This document shows, piece by piece, positions 45,192 to 53,285 of a stretch of DNA of 64,000 nt (positions are counted from its first letter, which is position 1; every line of letters starts with the position of its first letter). The stretch is from Rubripirellula reticaptiva (GTDB lineage Bacteria > Planctomycetota > Planctomycetia > Pirellulales > Pirellulaceae). Location of the stretch: contig NZ_SJPX01000002.1 in the NCBI RefSeq assembly GCF_007860175.1, positions 496,001 through 560,000 on the forward strand, read 5' to 3'. Both the position numbers and the translations under genes were made by a program. The notes beneath the pieces are model-generated. The model made no database searches, had not been told where the DNA came from, and saw only the letters and a program-made list of their open reading frames with translations.

Positions 45192-47122
45192 CGAACGCAT
45201 CAAACACACACGAAGATTCGCATCACCACCAACTTGGCCAGCATCCGTTGCTAGCCGGACTGACCGATGCGATGCCACTACGCACGTTCTCACCTGACCA
45301 ACTGGAATGCGTGGCCGCGGAAATCCGCGACGTGCTCTGCAATTTGTTGGCGGCACGAACCGCTCATTTTGCGTCGAACTTGGGCGTCGTCGAACTCTGC
45401 CTAGCGCTTCACTGCGAGTTTGACTTCCGTAGCGACCGTTTGATCTGGGACACCGGACACCAAATCTATCCTCACAAGTTGGTGACCGGACGCTATCACG
45501 ATTTCCCTTCGATTCGCACGGCAGGCGGATTGATGGGCTACCCCAATCCAAATGAAAGCGTTTACGACTTGTTCATGACCGGCCACGCCGGAGCCAGCGT
45601 CAGCACGGCAGTCGGCCTGCGCAGCGGCGATGTCGTCGGCGGGCAACCTGACCGACGAACCGTTGCCGTAATTGGCGACGGCGCTTTCCCAAGCGGCATG
45701 GTGTTCGAAGCTCTCAACAACGCGGGCGAGCTAGGAGAGGATTTAACGATCGTCTTGAATGACAACAAAATGTCGATCTGTCCGCGCGTCGGCGCCGTTG
45801 CCAGCTACCTGGATCGACTTCGCAGCAACCCGTTTTATTCGGGACTGAAAAGCGAAGTCACCAAGTTGCTGGACCGAGTGCCAATGTTTGGGGACCCAGC
45901 CGAACGCTTGCTCGCCCAAATGAAGGAAGGCGTCAAAGCAGGCCTACTTGGCGGAATGCTGTTCGAGGAACTGGGCATTCGTTACGTCGGACCGATCGAC
46001 GGACACGACATTGCACTGGTACGAAAGTACTTGTTGATGGCACGCGAGACGCCTGGTCCGGTTCTTCTGCACGTCGTCACCGAGAAAGGACACGGCTACA
46101 AACCGGCTGCCGAAGATCCTGTGTACTTTCACACGCCACCGGCCTTTAAAGACAAAGCCGGCAAACTGGTCACGCAAAAGAGTGATGGTCATCCACCGTT
46201 CACGCTGCACGCTCGCGATGCGGTTCGTAAAGCGATGTCGGCCGACCCAAAGGTTACGATCATCACCGCGGCAATGTGCCAAGGCAACAAACTAGAACCA
46301 GTCCGCGAAAAGTTCCCGGACCGATTTTTTGATGTCGGCATTTGCGAATCGCACGCGGTTGCCTTTGCAGCCGGTCAGTGCAAAACCGGCCTGCGCCCGA
46401 TCGTCGATATTTACAGCACATTCTTACAGCGAAGTTACGACCAGATCTTCCAAGAGGTCGCGTTGCAGGATTTGCCGGTCACATTCTTGCTGGACCGAGC
46501 CGGGCTGACCGGACCCGACGGACCGACTCACCACGGCCTGTTCGATATTGGCTATATGCGAGTTTTTCCGAACCTAGTTTGCATGGCACCGGGTTACGCC
46601 TCCGAATTGGAAATGATGCTCAATACAGCCCTTGCGCATGACCATTCTTGCAGCATTCGATACCCCAAGGCATCTGCAATTGAACTGGAACATACCCCCG
46701 CGCCGATCGAGATTGGCAAATGCGAAGTGATCCGCGAAGGCAGCGATGGAACAATCGTGGCCTTTGGTGCAATGCTTGAACAAGCCATCGCCGCCGCAGA
46801 AATGCTTGAGGGCGACTTGGACGTCGGCGTCATCAATGCTCGCTTCGTCAAACCGATCGATGAGGGCATGGTGCGCGAGACACTCAGTGGCGGCAAGTTC
46901 GTCGTCACCGTCGAAGAGGGTGCCCGGATGGGCGGGTTTGGATCCGCCTTCATCGAATCAGCCGTCCAGCAACGCTTAGACACGCGGTCAATTCGGGTCC
47001 TAGCGCTGCCTGACGAGTTCATCGACCACGGGGAACGAAACGATCTGCTTCACCAGCACGGGCTAAGCCCCCAAGCCATTGCCCAGACCTGCCGCGATGA
47101 AGTCCCCAGCGGGGTTCGTTAG
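45188..47122 (+). CDS. dxs: 1-Deoxy-D-xylulose-5-phosphate synthase
   Basis: A 644-residue thiamine-diphosphate enzyme joining pyruvate and glyceraldehyde-3-phosphate, the first step of the MEP isoprenoid pathway. The TPP-binding motif GDGAFPSGMVFEALNN ... LNDNKMSI (about residues 160-195), the GHQIYPHKLVTGR loop and the transketolase pyrimidine half ('FDVGICESHAVAFAAGQ', 'STFLQRSYDQIF', 'LDRAGLTGPDGPTHHG') are clear. The usual GHSSTS motif reads GHAGAS. The start TTG 45188 overlaps the ispA stop in TTGA and is preceded by GGAG (45176-45179), a good ribosome site; the longer upstream frame would overlap ispA by 80 bases. Known pathway; co-transcription with ispA is inferred. Confidence 0.93.
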   Translation: MTNASNTHEDSHHHQLGQHPLLAGLTDAMPLRTFSPDQLECVAAEIRDVLCNLLAARTAHFASNLGVVELCLALHCEFDFRSDRLIWDTGHQIYPHKLVTGRYHDFPSIRTAGGLMGYPNPNESVYDLFMTGHAGASVSTAVGLRSGDVVGGQPDRRTVAVIGDGAFPSGMVFEALNNAGELGEDLTIVLNDNKMSICPRVGAVASYLDRLRSNPFYSGLKSEVTKLLDRVPMFGDPAERLLAQMKEGVKAGLLGGMLFEELGIRYVGPIDGHDIALVRKYLLMARETPGPVLLHVVTEKGHGYKPAAEDPVYFHTPPAFKDKAGKLVTQKSDGHPPFTLHARDAVRKAMSADPKVTIITAAMCQGNKLEPVREKFPDRFFDVGICESHAVAFAAGQCKTGLRPIVDIYSTFLQRSYDQIFQEVALQDLPVTFLLDRAGLTGPDGPTHHGLFDIGYMRVFPNLVCMAPGYASELEMMLNTALAHDHSCSIRYPKASAIELEHTPAPIEIGKCEVIREGSDGTIVAFGAMLEQAIAAAEMLEGDLDVGVINARFVKPIDEGMVRETLSGGKFVVTVEEGARMGGFGSAFIESAVQQRLDTRSIRVLALPDEFIDHGERNDLLHQHGLSPQAIAQTCRDEVPSGVR

Positions 47123-47264
47123 TCGTTGCAGGTTGTCCAGACCACGAAGGCTCGTCAGCCAAACTGTTGGCAACGGTAATTTTCCGGTCTTGCCGCAGAA
47201 CGCGCATTCTGCGATTTTCCTATGTCGTGAAACACCCGTTTTGACGCGTAGGGAGACCGCAAAC

Positions 47265-48137
47265 GTGAATCGTATTTTCTTGGCCACTGCAACCGCACTT
47301 GGACTTTGCCTGACACTTCATCAAGCATCGGCTGAAGAATCGCAGTCCGGTGAAAAGTACTTGCTCCGCTATTCGCTCACGCCCGGCGAGCAGATCCGAT
47401 ACGAAGTCACGCACATCGCAAAAACCAAGACGCGAATTCGAGGCGCCGAAGAAGTCTCCAACGTGCATACGGTCAGCAATCGCCACTGGAATGTCACCGA
47501 GGCGAAGGACGACGCAATGACCTTCGAGCACATCATTGACTCAGTTGCGATGACGCAACAACAAGGCGACGCCGAAGAATTGCGATGGGACAGCACGACC
47601 GGCGAAGAACCTGCCGCAGTGTTCGAAAAGGTTGCCGAACAGATCGGCGCGACGCTATCGACTTTGACCATCAATCCGCGCGGACAAGAAACGCACCGTG
47701 AAGACTTTGGCGGAACCAAAGCAAGCCTGGGCATGGGAACATTGACGCTGGCTTTGCCCGAAGAACCAATCGCGATCGGCGATTCATGGTCAGTCCCACG
47801 CGAAGTGCGCACACGAACCGAAGCAGGCGAAATCAAAATCATCAAAATTCGCGAGCTGATCACGCTAAAGAAGGTTCAGACCGGAGTTGCGACGCTAACC
47901 ATCCGCAGCGAACCGTTGACCCCGATCGACGATGAATCCGTCAAGGCTCAGGTCGTCCAACAGATGAGCAACGGCACGATCCGATTCGATATCGACGCTG
48001 GCCGTATGATCAGCAAGCAATTGGACTGGGACGAAACAGTCGTCGGATTCCAGGGCGAAAACAGCATGATGGAATACCGCGCCCGCATGACCGAAACCCT
48101 TCAAGACGGCGTCCAGCGCACCGCCAGCCGCCCGTAA
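47265..48137 (+). CDS. Secreted protein of unknown function
   Basis: A 290-residue protein starting at GTG 47265 with a GGGAGA ribosome site (47251-47256). It has a signal peptide (MNRIFLATATALGLCLTLHQASAE, cleavage after ASA) and then a beta-rich region with no membrane helix. Recognisable segments are 'RYSLTPGEQIRYEVTHIAKTK' and 'MMEYRARMTETLQ'. It resembles secreted planctomycete proteins of the DUF6263 type, but I cannot confirm that from memory of the motif. Periplasmic location is likely. It lies 142 bases after dxs on the same strand, so co-expression is possible but not implied by function. Confidence 0.7.
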   Translation: MNRIFLATATALGLCLTLHQASAEESQSGEKYLLRYSLTPGEQIRYEVTHIAKTKTRIRGAEEVSNVHTVSNRHWNVTEAKDDAMTFEHIIDSVAMTQQQGDAEELRWDSTTGEEPAAVFEKVAEQIGATLSTLTINPRGQETHREDFGGTKASLGMGTLTLALPEEPIAIGDSWSVPREVRTRTEAGEIKIIKIRELITLKKVQTGVATLTIRSEPLTPIDDESVKAQVVQQMSNGTIRFDIDAGRMISKQLDWDETVVGFQGENSMMEYRARMTETLQDGVQRTASRP

Positions 48138-48228
48138 ACGCGGCCGAAATACTAGCGGCTTTCTAGCGATATGCGGCGTCTGCGGCAGACCGCCTGAATC
48201 CACCCGCACTTCGACGGCGCCGGATCAA

Positions 48229-48660
48229 TCAAACAGCGTTTTCCTGGCGCTGTGTGAAAACCACCACCGCTGTAATCGCGGTGATCTGGCACATCGCAAA
48301 GATCAGTGGCGGTGTATCGCGAAGACTTGCCAGCAGTCGCTGAGCCCAAAGTGGTTCGCGAGCTTGCTGGGACTCGATCCATTCGCTGAGTTGCCGAGTG
48401 ACTGGGCCCCAAGTCGATGTATGTTCCCAACCGTTGACCGTTCGCCGCCAACCCTCGGGAACATGACTGACTACACGCGGCGATTCTTCGGCGGGCGCCA
48501 TCGCGACGACCGACTTTATGAACGACCGATCCGCTTGGTTCGGCGTATCGCTGCCGATCAAGCACAACAGTCCAGCCACGATCAGGCAGCCGCAAAGGTT
48601 GCCTCGCAACCATCGGGCAAGCCAGCGTGCGTCATCCGGATGAACGTAAAAGAGTTTCAT
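48229..48660 (-). CDS. Small membrane protein, unknown
   Basis: A 143-residue protein with a membrane helix near residues 20-38 (GNLCGCLIVAGLLCLIGS) and another near the C-terminus at about 117-135 ('PPLIFAMCQITAITAVVVF'), so a segment of about 75 residues probably lies outside. The start at ATG 48660 gives MKLFYVHPDDARWLARWLRG. No family is recognised. The frame in the alternate phase (up to 48613) is rejected because it lacks these features. It converges with the secreted protein gene at 47265. Confidence 0.6.
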   Translation of the reverse strand: MKLFYVHPDDARWLARWLRGNLCGCLIVAGLLCLIGSDTPNQADRSFIKSVVAMAPAEESPRVVSHVPEGWRRTVNGWEHTSTWGPVTRQLSEWIESQQAREPLWAQRLLASLRDTPPLIFAMCQITAITAVVVFTQRQENAV

Positions 48661-48818
48661 AGAACAAGTGATAACGCACGTTCCGGTCCAAACCAAAACG
48701 CATCACCGACCCAAGCTATCGCACCGGCAAAACACGGGAATTCTTTCCGTTTCGCAAATCAAAGGCACCGTCGATGTTGCCAAAATGAAACATAGAAACG
48801 CATCCCAAAGGCCACCGA

Positions 48819-48836
48819 TGTTGCCCAATTGCAACA
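48819..48836 (-). terminator. Possible terminator after asnS
   Basis: TGTTGC/GCAACA arms with a 6-base loop lie 44 bases past the asnS stop codon, in the minus direction. No T-tract follows on that strand, so the call is weak. Confidence 0.3.
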
Positions 48837-48879
48837 CTCTGATGGCATCCTTTTCATAATGCGTAAAGCGATTCAGAGC

Positions 48880-50274
48880 TTAGAAACCAGCATTGCCCGG
48901 CGTTCGCGGAAACGGGATCACGTCGCGAATATTCGCCATTCCCGTGGCATATTGAACGGCCCGTTCAAGCCCAAGTCCAAACCCAGCATGAGGCACGGTT
49001 CCAAAGCGACGCAGATCGATGTACCAGTCATAGTCAGCCTGATTCAGCCCAGCGGCATCCATCCGGGAAAGCAGCACATCAAGACGCTCTTCGCGTTGGC
49101 TGCCGCCGATGATCTCTCCGACGCCGGGAACCAGCACATCCATTGCGGCAACCGTTCGACCATCATCCGAAACTCGCATGTAGAAAGGCTTGATCGTCGA
49201 CGGATAGTCCGTCAGGATCAACGGCCCGCCCACATGCTTCTCTGTCAAAAAGCGTTCGTGCTCGGCTTGCAAGTCAGTTCCCCACTCGACCGGATACTCG
49301 AACTTTTCGGTGGTCGACTTCAACACGTCGACGGCATCCGTGTACGTCATGTGTGCGAAAGGTTTTTCGATAACAGCCTTCAACTGGTCAATCTTACCTT
49401 TCTCGATCCGCTGATCAAAAAAATCCATGTCTTCACCGCACTTGTTCAAGCAGTCGGTGAAGATGCGTTTCAAGAAGTCTTCGGCAAGCTTCATATTGTC
49501 CGCAAGATCGAAAAAAGCTGCTTCGGGCTCGACCATCCAAAACTCGGCCAAGTGTCGCGACGTGTTGCTGTTTTCAGCACGGAAGGTCGGCCCGAATGTA
49601 TAGATTCGTCCAAGCGCGGTTGCGTAGGCTTCGCCGTTCAATTGACCACTGACGGTCAGGTGCGCTGGCTTTTCAAAGAAGTCGTACTTGTAATTTACCG
49701 GCCCGCCTTTCTTGGCCAGCATTTCCAAGTCCAGCGAAGTGACTCGGAACATCTCGCCGGCGCCTTCGCAATCGCTTGCCGTGATAATCGGCGTGTGCGT
49801 GTAAAAGAATCCGTTGTCAGTAAAGAACTGGTGGATCGATTGGCTGATCTGGTTTCGAACGCGCGCAACCGCGCCGAACGTGTTGGTACGCGGTCGCAGG
49901 TGAGCCCACTCGCGCAGCTTTTCAAACGTGTGCCGTTTCTTTTGCATCGGATAGGTTTCCGGATCCGCCCACCCCAACACGCGCACTTTGGTCGCGTGCA
50001 ATTCAGTGGGCTGACCCGCGGCGGGCGATTCTTTAATTTCGCCAACCACCACGACGCTGCAACCAACAGAGAGCTTTTGAACTTCGTCGGCGTAATTCGA
50101 CAACTCGGCCGGCGCAACGACTTGCAAATTTCCAAAGCAACTGCCGTCGTTGATTTCGATGAAACTGAACCCGCCCTTACTGTCCCGACGCGTTCGCACC
50201 CAACCCCGGATTTCGACATCTGGTCCGATCGAGAATTCCTGGCGAGCCTTTTCAACGCTGATCCACTTACTCAT
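48880..50274 (-). CDS. asnS: Asparaginyl-tRNA synthetase
   Basis: A 464-residue class IIb synthetase that charges tRNA-Asn with asparagine. The N-terminal OB-fold anticodon domain (residues about 12-105, '[23 protein letters not shown]') precedes the catalytic domain with motif 1 ('[14 protein letters not shown]'), motif 2 ('[25 protein letters not shown]') and motif 3 ('[16 protein letters not shown]'). The '[19 protein letters not shown]' stretch is characteristic of AsnRS rather than AspRS. The ATG at 50274 gives [14 protein letters not shown]; the upstream frame adds only four residues. It stands alone, with the Nramp-like gene just upstream in the same direction after 65 bases. Confidence 0.96.
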   Translation of the reverse strand: MSKWISVEKARQEFSIGPDVEIRGWVRTRRDSKGGFSFIEINDGSCFGNLQVVAPAELSNYADEVQKLSVGCSVVVVGEIKESPAAGQPTELHATKVRVLGWADPETYPMQKKRHTFEKLREWAHLRPRTNTFGAVARVRNQISQSIHQFFTDNGFFYTHTPIITASDCEGAGEMFRVTSLDLEMLAKKGGPVNYKYDFFEKPAHLTVSGQLNGEAYATALGRIYTFGPTFRAENSNTSRHLAEFWMVEPEAAFFDLADNMKLAEDFLKRIFTDCLNKCGEDMDFFDQRIEKGKIDQLKAVIEKPFAHMTYTDAVDVLKSTTEKFEYPVEWGTDLQAEHERFLTEKHVGGPLILTDYPSTIKPFYMRVSDDGRTVAAMDVLVPGVGEIIGGSQREERLDVLLSRMDAAGLNQADYDWYIDLRRFGTVPHAGFGLGLERAVQYATGMANIRDVIPFPRTPGNAGF

Positions 50275-50339
50275 AGTTCCATCCAATGTTGATGAGTCTT
50301 CGTTTTCAAATCTTCGCAGTCACCCGGTCGATTCGGCAA

Positions 50340-51992
50340 TCAGTTCTGAGATTGCTTCTTGATGAATCCACCGACACCCAGCAACAGCATCACAACGATG
50401 CTAGCCAGCGCGACGTAGCCAATCGTGCCTTTACTTAGTAGGCCCCAAGCCGAACCGAAGCCGGCGACGGCAGTAGCAAAGATCATCAGCGTATTCCAGA
50501 CAACGCGTCTGATGCCGGTTGGCATGGCGTCACCGAGGGCGCGGCGCGAGTTCATCAGCAGTAGGAACGACAGGTAGGCAATCGGCAGCATTGCACCACC
50601 GATGACCGATGTCGGAACGGCGAGCGCGGGCGCCGCCTGGCCCCAAAAGAAAGGCCCCAACACACCAACGGCCGGAATGAAGCAACCGATTCGGTGCATC
50701 GTTCCTTCGGGCGGAACGTTCATCAATTCACAGAATGCAAAACCGTTGATCAGCATCAGAATGATGATTGTTGAAACAGCCATCCCAAGAACGCCGACAC
50801 CAAACAGAGTTTGCGCAACCGTTCGGCCAACGAGCGGTTCAAGTGTTCCAGCTAGCGCAAAGTTGTCTCGTCCGACCAACATTGCCGCAATTTGCTTGTC
50901 CGATTCTGGCAACGACTCACGAGCAGCAAGCAATTCGGGTTCGCTGGCACCGGGCGACTCTTCCAAAATTCGTTTATCGAGAAACTTGAAGTACTCTTTG
51001 ACTTCGCTGGAATCAGTTTTTCCGTCTTGCAACATTTGCGTGACGTCGGCTGAATTGCCATGGAACTGGCTTGCCGCCGCAATCACTACGCAGCTCGTGG
51101 CCAAAACAAACGGGACAATCAAACCGATCGAAAGGTCAAAGATTGCCAGCGTCCGGTGCTTGACTCCCCAACCTTTTCGCAACATCGAGTATGGCAACAA
51201 GAACGTCATGTTGATACCGACGGCCGTCGCAAAGGCGGTGATGATCCGGTCTTTTTGAATCCCGGCGATCATATTTGTCCACCAATCACGGTACTCGCCC
51301 GTTTCCGATACGGACGCAGCCAAACTAGGCACCGGCTCGAACAAGTAAGTCAGATTCGGAACAAATCCGGCCATGATCTTGCCCCAGTCCAGTGCGCCCT
51401 CAAACGTCATCGCCAAAACAACACCAAAGAACGACAGCACGACAATGCCGACCATCCCCTTCAAGATCAACTCGAACGCTTTGATGCCTTTGCTGCCCGA
51501 GTTGTAAAACCACACCACGACGGAAGCCACAATCAAAATCGTTATCGCGACGATAATTTTTCCCGTATCGCTGTTGGTCGATGGCAGCAAATTTTGCTGA
51601 ACCGATGCGGTTCCCAGCGCAAACTGAGGCAAGCACCAAACAATGTTTGCCATCATGGTTGCGATCAACCATCCCCAAGCTAAAACGGGACTGATGTGGG
51701 TCTTAAGCGTTTGGAATGGACGTTCGCCCGTGGATAACGCGACATAGCTGATCGCGCTAAGCATGATTACGCCCAACACCATCGCGATGGGTTGCAACCA
51801 CATCAAATCGTAACCAGCGATCACCCCCAAATACAAAGCTCCCGCCAACGAACCACCGCCAAGCGTGATCGCGCCTTGCAACCAACCGGGCCCCGACAAC
51901 CGCGTGTAGATCAGTGCTTTTCCGACCGGCCCCTTGGTCGCGGCGTCGGCAAGCATCGCGTCTTCGCGCGAAAAATCAGTTTGTTCGTTCAT
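50340..51992 (-). CDS. Nramp-like transporter lacking canonical metal motifs
   Basis: A 550-residue membrane protein with about 11-12 helices and Nramp-like start 'SGPGWLQGAITLGGGSLAG'. In characterised Nramp proteins the first helix has a DPGN motif; here the equivalent position reads GGGS (about 45-48). The sixth-helix MPH motif also appears replaced, by a segment reading 'INMTFLLPYSML' near residues 260-275. These are the residues that bind manganese or iron. A soluble insert of about 70 residues, charged and containing 'DKRILEESPG', lies between helices at about residues 320-390. The substrate is therefore uncertain. Start ATG 51992. Confidence 0.8.
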   Translation of the reverse strand: MNEQTDFSREDAMLADAATKGPVGKALIYTRLSGPGWLQGAITLGGGSLAGALYLGVIAGYDLMWLQPIAMVLGVIMLSAISYVALSTGERPFQTLKTHISPVLAWGWLIATMMANIVWCLPQFALGTASVQQNLLPSTNSDTGKIIVAITILIVASVVVWFYNSGSKGIKAFELILKGMVGIVVLSFFGVVLAMTFEGALDWGKIMAGFVPNLTYLFEPVPSLAASVSETGEYRDWWTNMIAGIQKDRIITAFATAVGINMTFLLPYSMLRKGWGVKHRTLAIFDLSIGLIVPFVLATSCVVIAAASQFHGNSADVTQMLQDGKTDSSEVKEYFKFLDKRILEESPGASEPELLAARESLPESDKQIAAMLVGRDNFALAGTLEPLVGRTVAQTLFGVGVLGMAVSTIIILMLINGFAFCELMNVPPEGTMHRIGCFIPAVGVLGPFFWGQAAPALAVPTSVIGGAMLPIAYLSFLLLMNSRRALGDAMPTGIRRVVWNTLMIFATAVAGFGSAWGLLSKGTIGYVALASIVVMLLLGVGGFIKKQSQN

Positions 51993-52040
51993 CAGGTCGG
52001 ATCACGATTTGGAGGTAAGGTGGGAGGCGCCGGGGACCGA

Positions 52041-53114
52041 CTACGAATCAAGTTCAGCCAAGTAACGCTCGGCATCCAGAGCAGCCATGCAGCCGGTACC
52101 AGCCGATGTGATTGCTTGACGATAGTAATCGTCGGCGACGTCGCCTGCTGCAAATACAGCACGGACACTTGTGTTGGTGCGGAACGGCTTGGACCACTGG
52201 ATGTAGCCCGCTTCGTTCATGTTGACCGCGCCATCAAGGAAGGACGTATTCGGCGTATGCCCGATCGCGACGAACATGCCGCCGACGGTCAAGTCGCGAA
52301 CAGCTTCGTCGACCGTACTCTTGATTTTCAGGCCAGTAACCAGTTTGCCATCCCCGTAAACTTCGTCGACTACGCTGTTCCACAGGACTTCGATGTTGGG
52401 GTGATTAAGCGCGCGATCTTGCATTACTTTCGACGCCCGCATTTCATCGCGGCGGACGATCATATAGATCGTTGCGGCACCCTTAAGATTCGCCAAATAC
52501 GTCGCTTCTTCGACGGCCGAGTCACCAGCACCGACCACTGCCAATGGCTTGCTGCGATAAATCGGCAAAGCGCCGTCGCAAACCGCACAAGCACTGACGC
52601 CTTTGTTCTTGTACTCCTCTTCAGATGGCAAACCCAGATAATTTGCCCGCGCGCCGGTCGCAATGATCACCGTGTGCGTCTTGATCGGGTCGCCCGAAGC
52701 GGGAAAGAGCGTGTGCGGCCCGGTCTCGGCAAACTCAACCCGTTCGATGTCATCACCGACCACGCGGGTATCAAAGTTAAGAGCCTGCTGCTTCATCAGC
52801 TCCATCAACTCAGTGCCTTGAACGGCATAATGAGGTTGCCCGTCTTTTTCGTGGCCAGCCGGTGCCGGTGGCAAATTGTAGTGACGGTCTTTGCTAACCG
52901 CCGACTCAACGAACGCGCGGACGTTTCCGGCGGGGAAACCCGCATAATTTTCGACTTCGGTCGTGAAAGCCAACTGCCCCAAAGGAATCATTTCGGGCTT
53001 GAAGGTTCCTTCGTAAACCACGGGGTTCAGGTTGGCACGAGCCGCATAGATGGCGGCGGACCAACCTGCGGGACCACTGCCGATGATGACTGTCTTCTCG
53101 ATATTTTCCGACAC
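52041..53114 (-). CDS. trxB: Thioredoxin-disulfide reductase
   Basis: A 357-residue flavoenzyme that passes electrons from NADPH to thioredoxin. The FAD-binding '[20 protein letters not shown]', the redox-active Cys pair in 'CAVCDG' (about residues 176-179), the NADPH-binding '[15 protein letters not shown]' and the C-terminal '[22 protein letters not shown]' are all intact. It is about 35 residues longer than the E. coli protein, due to an insert between 'FPAGN' and 'VQGTELM' ('[20 protein letters not shown]' and onward). The start is GTG at 53114 ([14 protein letters not shown]). It is divergent from cstA across 171 bases. The partner thioredoxin is not in the window. Confidence 0.95.
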   Translation of the reverse strand: MSENIEKTVIIGSGPAGWSAAIYAARANLNPVVYEGTFKPEMIPLGQLAFTTEVENYAGFPAGNVRAFVESAVSKDRHYNLPPAPAGHEKDGQPHYAVQGTELMELMKQQALNFDTRVVGDDIERVEFAETGPHTLFPASGDPIKTHTVIIATGARANYLGLPSEEEYKNKGVSACAVCDGALPIYRSKPLAVVGAGDSAVEEATYLANLKGAATIYMIVRRDEMRASKVMQDRALNHPNIEVLWNSVVDEVYGDGKLVTGLKIKSTVDEAVRDLTVGGMFVAIGHTPNTSFLDGAVNMNEAGYIQWSKPFRTNTSVRAVFAAGDVADDYYRQAITSAGTGCMAALDAERYLAELDS

Positions 53115-53247
53115 GTTGAAATCGCTCCGCGAGTTAGCCGATTGAAGCTATAAAGCTGTTATGATCGTTAGCCGACCAGTATAGGCATCGAAAGCCACCA
53201 AACGTAGCGGTGGCAAGGTGCCAGTTTCGATCCTTCTGGCAGTTTTC

Positions 53248-53278
53248 TTTGCGAGCCCCCTCTTTTTTTGCGAGCCCC
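53248..53278. repeat. 12-bp direct repeat in the cstA leader
   Basis: Two copies of TTTGCGAGCCCC at 53248-53259 and 53267-53278, 19 bases apart start to start, each following a T-rich run. The second copy ends 7 bases before the ATG, so it covers the region of the ribosome site. It may be an operator or a slippage duplication. Confidence 0.7.
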
Positions 53279-53285
53279 TTCGACC

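Noticed and set aside
48152-48613. Reverse ORF overlapping the small membrane protein gene
   Set aside because: It is the other frame of the same DNA; the frame ending at 48229 has two clear membrane helices and a better start.
48829-50292. Long forward ORF opposite asnS
   Set aside because: It is the antisense frame of a clear AsnRS gene and shows no family features.
51792-53153. Long forward ORF opposite trxB
   Set aside because: It is antisense to trxB with its intact CAVC, FAD and NADPH motifs.
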